NCBI GenBank assembly: GCA_009599575.1
Contig: VWND01000015.1
Coordinates: 992,001 to 1,056,000, forward strand
Origin: Blumeriella jaapii
Lineage: Eukaryota; Ascomycota; Leotiomycetes; Helotiales; Drepanopezizaceae
Direction of reading: 5' to 3'
Length of the DNA stretch: 64,000 nucleotides
Shown here in pieces: positions 58,156 to 64,000 of this stretch; positions within the stretch are counted from its first letter, which is position 1, and the number at the start of each line of letters is the position of its first letter. The notes under the pieces are model-generated. The model worked only from the letters and a program-made list of their open reading frames with translations. It did no database searches and was not told where the DNA came from. The position numbers were made by a program, and so were the translations under genes.

Positions 58156-61100
58156 TTAATCCGTTTTTGGCTTTTTTGCCGTTGGCTTTTGCGGAGGAAT
58201 AGTATTTCGTTTATCGTTCGAATTATTTTGTTTATTTTGTTTTTTTAAAAAGTGGCTCGATAAAATATTAGTCGAAGTATCGTTTAAATTTACGAACGTT
58301 TTGATAGCTTTTTCGTCGATAATATTATTAAATATCGCCGCGACAAATGCTTTTTACGACTTTTTTTCGTAAATAGTAGATTTCAGTTTTTAAACGTGGT
58401 TTTACGCTTTGCAAAAAGCGTTGAAAAGTTTTATATTAAAATCGTAGAAATAATCGATTAGTTCGTCGTGATTAAAACCGATTAACGCTTTTGTTTCGCG
58501 CAAGACTAATAGGTCGGATTACGATTGTTTATCGACGAATGCTTTTAAAAAGGCTTCGAAGCCTGTAAAAAAAATTATTTCGCGGAATAATTCGAAAATA
58601 ATCGTTTGCAATCGAAATTACCGAAAGTATTATAATTGCTTTCGCTGTAATACAGTTAATATCAGATTGCTTATCGGATTGTCGTTTTCGAAATAGTTTT
58701 TGTATTTTTGCGCCGTATAATTATTCGAATAAATTAGCATCGCGCCGTCGGTTTTTTGGGTTTTGAATTTGACGAACACTTTTTGTTTAATCGAAAAGCT
58801 GATAAAAGTTATTTTATTTTTTATTTCGTAGCTTTCGGTTTTGTAGTCCGATAAAATAGCCGAGGCTATTGTTTTAAACGCGTTAAAATACGAAAAAGCT
58901 AGGCTTTTTTAAATGGTTTTAATTAGTTTAGCGTCGTAGTATAATTGCAGATAAGTTTCGATTATTTCCGAGTTGTGTGCGAGTGCAAGTAAAACGTAGT
59001 AATCGAAAATAGCGTCGGTAAATCTTCGATTTTTTTTTTTTTTTAAAAATCGGCGATATCGAATTTTATAATCGTAATGCGGTCGGGATCAGCGAAATTT
59101 AAAACGATCGAAACGTTAAAATATGTTATAAAACGGCAGTTTTTAAAGTTTCGAATAATTAAAGCAGCGAAGTAAAGGCCGGGATATATTCTGAAAGCTT
59201 ATTAAATAAAATTGTAAAATATATTAGCGAAAAAAGCTATAAGCGCTTTTTGGGTTTTGATTAATCGAAAATAATGCTTATATATAATTTTTTTTTTTTT
59301 TATAAAATGCAACAGTGATTTGTTTTTTTCGTTATGAAATCTTACGTGGTTAACGAATTCGCAGTTTAATTCGGATAGATTTTAAAAAATATTTTCGGTT
59401 AAAAGGCCAAAAAAGTCGATTTTTAAAAATATTCGTTGTTTTTATTTTTTTATATTTCAGTCGAGTTTTATAATCGCGCTGAATATTTTAGGATCTGCTT
59501 TAAAATTTGCGTAGCTTAAATAAGCTTTAATATATATTTAAATAGTTTTCGCAGTTTTTCGTCGAAATATAAATTAATTATTAAAATCAATTTCGAATAC
59601 GTCGTAATCCGAATCTTTAATAACAGCGAATCGATTAGCGAAGCCGATAATATCGATTTTTTTTGTAATTAAATCGCAGTACGCCGCGTAATAACGCACG
59701 TAAAAATAATAGAATTTGCCGTTTTTTTTGGCGTTAACGTTATTTGTAAAAACGAAATTAAGAAATCGGAGTTTTTCAACGAAGAAAAATTTAAATAAAA
59801 ACGGGTTATTGTTTTTAAAAGTTTTTTTTATTTATTTTAGCGTATTATATTTGTAATTTTTCGAAAAAAACTTAATTTAGTTTTCGTTCGAAGCAAAAAA
59901 AAAAAAGCTGACGGATTTATTTAGTTTTTATATAAAAGTATCGAAGTAAAACTTTTAAATTGTTTCGTCGTCGAAAGCGAAAGTTTTAAGCAAAATAATT
60001 TAATTTTATGCTTTTTATATAATTTCTTTCGCGATAACTTCGATATTTTTTTTTAAGCTTTTTCGGTCGAAACGTGTAATAGTCGAGATTTTAAATGCTT
60101 TTATTAAAATCTAAAGTATTAGCGTTAATAACACGACGTTTTTAAACGCAGCAAGCGTTTTTAGTATTTGCGTATTTAATTTCGAAAAGTTAAATTCAAA
60201 ATCGTTTAAATTTTTTTTTTTCGGAATGCCGATGTTTTCTGAATCCGATTTTATAAAATCGTCGCGTTTTTTATTAATCGGCTTAAAGCTTATAGCTCGG
60301 CGTCGATTTCCGGCTGTTTTTATTCGCGGTGCCTTTTTTTTTAACGACGCGAATAGTTTTTTTTTCCGAACAAAAAAGATTTCGGAAATATCGGCGCGTT
60401 TTTTTACGTTTTTTGTTTTTATTTTTTTCGGAATTATTTTTATAAGTATAATAGATTTTTTATATTCGAATAAGCGATTATTTATTATTACGCTTTTGAT
60501 TTCGTTTTCGGATTCGTTTTCGATAATTGAAAATGGAAATCGCCGAGTTGTTTTAGCTGTTTTAAAAATATTAATTGCTACCGCGTATGTTTTTTCGAAT
60601 TAAACGAAAATAATATTAGCTTTTTCGTTTTTTTCGTCGTCGTAAATTTAAAATATCGGAATGGCGTCGTTTTTTTTTTTTAATATAAAAATGCCGTATT
60701 TAGCGACGCTTAGTTTTTTATTTTAAAAAAAAATTAGATTTGGGATTTCGCAGCCGATTAAAATTTCTTTTGGCGATTGCATAGCATCGTCGATTAGTTT
60801 GCAGACAGCTGTAAAAAAATCTATAAATCTGCGGATTTTTAAATTATTAGCCTTTAGAGCTTGCGCTTTAAAAATATAAGCGTTTAGTATTTAAACTTTT
60901 TTTTTCGTAAAAATAATAGTTTCGAAAAAGCGAGCGAAATGCCGAAATGAAATAATACCGGTGATTTTGTTAAAAACGTATTTTTAAATATTTTTTTTTC
61001 GTTGATTTAGCAAAAAGCGCAAAATTCGGTTTATTATCTTTTTTTTATTATTTCGAGCTTTTCGTGCTTCGGCGAAAGCTTTTAAAGCGTTGTCGTAATT

Positions 61101-61386
61101 TAGCAGAAATTTGTCGTAATCAAGGTTTTTGCGAACAAATTCAGTTTTAACGAAGCTTTCGTAATCGAATAAAAATTCGTTAATATTTTCAATTATTATA
61201 TCGAATTGCTTTATAAATATTTTTACGAAAACTGTTTATTAATTTAAAATGGCGGCATTATATATTTGCTTAAATTCGGAAAAATTACGTATAATAATTC
61301 CGTTTCAAAATAAATTAAAAATAAATTTGCTAGATTTAGCAACGCTTTGCTTAAAGAACGATATAATATCGATGGGTTTATTAATT
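58156..61386 (-). pseudogene. ORF3 relict of element C
   Basis: A full-length homologue of the third ORF. Its C-terminal codons are better kept than in B (NDKRNTIPPQKPTAKKPKTD then TAA at 58,156-58,158) and show that the end of B has a one-base slip. A 33-bp module lies at 60,322-60,354, the same site as in B. Confidence 0.7.
60322..60354. repeat. 33-bp module in ORF3 of element C
   Basis: Perfect ends ATTCGCG/CGCGAAT around an interior turned mostly to T. Confidence 0.75.
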
Positions 61387-61899
61387 AAAAAAGTATGTTA
61401 TATTTATTAAAAAATAAATAAAAAAAAATACGAAAATTGTAAAATATTTATAACCAAAAGTTACGGGAATTCGCATGCTGTTTTTTTAATAAATTATAAC
61501 TGTTTAGGCAGATATCCGTTCAGAATAACGAAAAAAGTAAATAATGCAGAAAGTAGCAAATAATAAAATATATAAAAAATAGTTTTCGTAAACTGTATAA
61601 GTAATATAAATGTATTAAATATGCGGCTTAAATATATATAAAGCTTTTGTTCTAATAAACAAAAGTATAATTAAATAAAGAAAAATACAATAGATATTTT
61701 AAATAATATAGAAAAGGTTTTAAAAATAAATAGTATATATAAAATAAAATAATTAAATTGTATACAAATAAAGCAAGATAAAAATAATAAAATAGTATAT
61801 AATAAAAAAAAAAAATAATAGATAACGAAAATAATAAAACAATTAATGAATAATCTTGTAAGTATTTTTTTTCTTTTCGGTCATAAGTGGAATTACGAT

Positions 61900-64000
61900 T
61901 TAAGCTATGGTTTCAGCAGCGGGATTATCGTTCGGCTGTTTTTAGATCTTTTTAAAAGGTTTTTTTTTTTTAGAAGTATAATCGCTTTGGTCGGAGTCGT
62001 CGTCGAAGTCGCTGGAATCGAAATCGTTTTTTAATTTAAAATTCAGAAAGTAAATTTGCTAGTTTTTTTTATAAAATCGCTTTAACCGGTTGGCGGCGAA
62101 CGTTTTTTTCAGTTTTGTTTTATCGAATTTCGTAAGCTTGTAATAGCTTTTATTTAATTCGGCTTCGCATATTTCGTAAGGTCCGAGCCATTTATAATTA
62201 AGTTTAGTATCGGCCGATTTATCGATAGCGCGCTGGACGTCGTAAATTAAAACCAGATTTTCTTTTTTGATTAGCGTTTTTTTTAAAACTTTAGTTTTAT
62301 TTCAAATTTTTTTAATTGCTTTTTTATATTTTTTTTTTTTTAAAATTATTTTTTTTATATTTATATCGCGGTAGTTTAGCTGTTTAGATTTTATTGCTAA
62401 TAAATTTGCTTTCGTTTTTATTTTAATTACGTTATAAAGTTTTTATACAGGCTATTTTATTTTTAAAAGCAGTCGAGCGTTTTTGCCGTATTAAATAAAA
62501 AATAGGATTATTTTAGTAAAAGCGTATATGCATATGCGTATAGCAAAAAGCATTTCCGAAAATTTCCGCGATCAACGCTTATAGCTTTTTCGAATGATTT
62601 TTAAAAAGCCGTCGAAAATATTCTTATAGCTTCGTTTAACGGATCCGTTGTTTTTCGAATTATAAATTAAGATTTAAATGCGCTGAATATTATATTTTTT
62701 TATAAAAGTTTCGATAACGCTTTTATTTTCGGATTTATTATCGACGTTTAATTTATTAAATAAATCGTATCGATATATAACGTTTTTTCAAAAAAAAATC
62801 GTTATAACTTCGAAAATAACGTTTCGGAAAAGTCGCTTTTCAAGCTATTCAAATAGATCGTTAATAACGAATACGAAGTATATATAACCGCGATCGGTAA
62901 TTAATACGCGTATAACGTCGAAGTTAATTTTTTTTTAAATTTTAAACGATTACGTCGGATATAATAAGTTTTTTTTTCGGCTAAGCTTTCGTTTTTAATA
63001 AAAAATGCAATTTTTAACGAAAATTTTGCAATTTTCGAAGCATTTTTTTTATTAAAAATCGTTTTTGATTCGGTAATAAATAGCTTTAGCTTTTTTATAA
63101 AACATTTTTTCGTAGGTTTTTTTTATAATTTAAAACTTATTAATTTTATTATTTATTATTAAGCGTTTTTAATATATATTATTTTTTATTTTATACAGCT
63201 TTTTGTCGATTAAAATATAATCGAAAGTTTGGTTTTTAAATAATTTAAATTAATAATTTAGCACGCTAATTAATTTAAATAAAATAATTAAATAATATGC
63301 GATTAAATAAAAGTTTTCGGTTTCGTAATTGTCGATTAAAAATTTATTTTCGTCGTTAATCGATTTATTTCGATCGTTTTCGGTTAAATCCATTCGCGGT
63401 ATTAGCCGAAATAATAACGCGAATGTTTTTTCGGTCCGAAAATTAATGTTTTTTATTCGCGGTGCCAGCCGAAATAGCAACGCGAATAGTTTTGGTTCTG
63501 TAAAACCTAAAGCGCAAATAGCGAAGCAGCCGATTTCGTTAGCGATTTATTCGTCGATATTTTATTCGCTTTATTTAGCGAAATTAAACGAATAAAAACG
63601 TTTTCGTTTAAAAAAGCCGTTTGCCGCTGTATTAATTATTTTTTTAATATATTTGATTTCGAAGTTTATAAATCGTATTTAAATTATTTAATTAATAACG
63701 AATGCTTTTGGTAGGTTATTAGCTTTTTTATTTAGTTAGTCGACAAAAACTTTTGCGTTTGTTTTTAAAATAAAATATACGCCGTATAATTCGCTTTTTA
63801 TTTTTTTTATTATTTTAAAAGCGCTTCGATATTTTCGTTTAATAGCATCGTAGCGTGCTTTTGCGAAAAATTATAAACCGCTTTCGAATCGTAAAAAATA
63901 TCGTTTTTTATTTTTATCGATTTGTTATAATATAACTTTTAACCGAAAATATTAGCGTCGATAATCAAAATAATTTTTTTTGCGTCTGGGCTATAATCGA
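61900..64000 (-). pseudogene. pol relict of element C (integrase and RNase H)
   Basis: On the minus strand the integrase remnant runs at about 63,000-62,350. The Asp/Ser-rich C-terminus is near 62,040-61,960. RNase H enters from the window edge. It is interrupted by two 33-bp modules at 63,392-63,487. Confidence 0.8.
63392..63487. repeat. Pair of 33-bp modules, element C
   Basis: 63,392-63,424 and 63,455-63,487. The second is the exact reverse complement of the module at 37,245, unmutated although all the DNA around it has diverged. Confidence 0.85.

Larger units (their letters stand above)
57743..64000 (-). mobile_element. Element C: 3' part of a third copy of the A/B family, minus strand
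   Basis: The 3' LTR is at 57,743-58,009. Going up the plus strand from there are ORF3, hairpin spacer, integrase, two 33-bp modules and RNase H, all in minus orientation. The 5' part lies beyond the window. The outer LTR end keeps the unmutated TTTTACA, which defines the true terminus of the family. Confidence 0.9.

Noticed and set aside
60226..60603. 125-codon plus-strand frame
   Set aside because: Antisense of ORF3 in element C.

Overview
The window looks like nuclear DNA of a filamentous ascomycete (Pezizomycotina). Evidence: short GT-AG introns of 46-109 bp, a fungal iterative type I polyketide synthase, fungal GGA and TSR3 genes, and a large AT-rich region with the signature of repeat-induced point mutation (RIP: CpA to TpA on either strand, with CpG kept). 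The class cannot be fixed from sequence alone.

Left part (1-20,458), gene-bearing and of normal base composition. A decayed major-facilitator transporter (about 1,160-2,660) is followed by about 4 kb with no recognisable gene. Next comes a seven-exon polyketide synthase (6,703-14,896, KS-AT-DH-MT-KR-ACP, no enoyl reductase) whose closest look-alikes are the PKS halves of fungal PKS-NRPS hybrids, but it ends after the ACP. It carries one net +1 frameshift. Two housekeeping genes follow: a GGA-type clathrin adaptor (15,531-17,719, minus) and the rRNA-modifying enzyme Tsr3 (18,121-19,343, plus, with a one-base frameshift). They share a repeat-rich 400-bp divergent promoter.

Right part (20,459-64,000), a nest of LTR retrotransposons. 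Element D (minus strand, 171-bp LTR) is the outer layer. Element E (minus, 21,797-28,254, 5-bp duplication ATTGG) sits in D. Element A (plus, from 29,965) interrupts D. Element B (plus, 31,683-42,959, a complete 11.3-kb copy of the same family) sits in A. Element G (plus, 45,877-52,281, duplication ATATT), nearly intact and of the same family as E, also sits in A. Element C (minus, from 57,743 to beyond the window, same family as A and B) cuts A again. All except G are heavily RIP-mutated. G is young, with 5 differences between two 267-bp LTRs, but already has four internal stops and a frame slip.

Two features of the nest look new to me. First, the A/B/C family carries a long third reading frame (about 1,075 codons) between integrase and the 3' LTR, present in all three copies and of no family I recognise, preceded by a conserved hairpin and TATA-like block. 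Second, a 33-bp module with ends ATTCGCG/CGCGAAT occurs at five distinct element positions in two unrelated element families, always 33 bp and so able to preserve reading frame. G and E also appear to be self-primed chromoviruses: the primer site is complementary to the predicted 5' end of the transcript inside the LTR.
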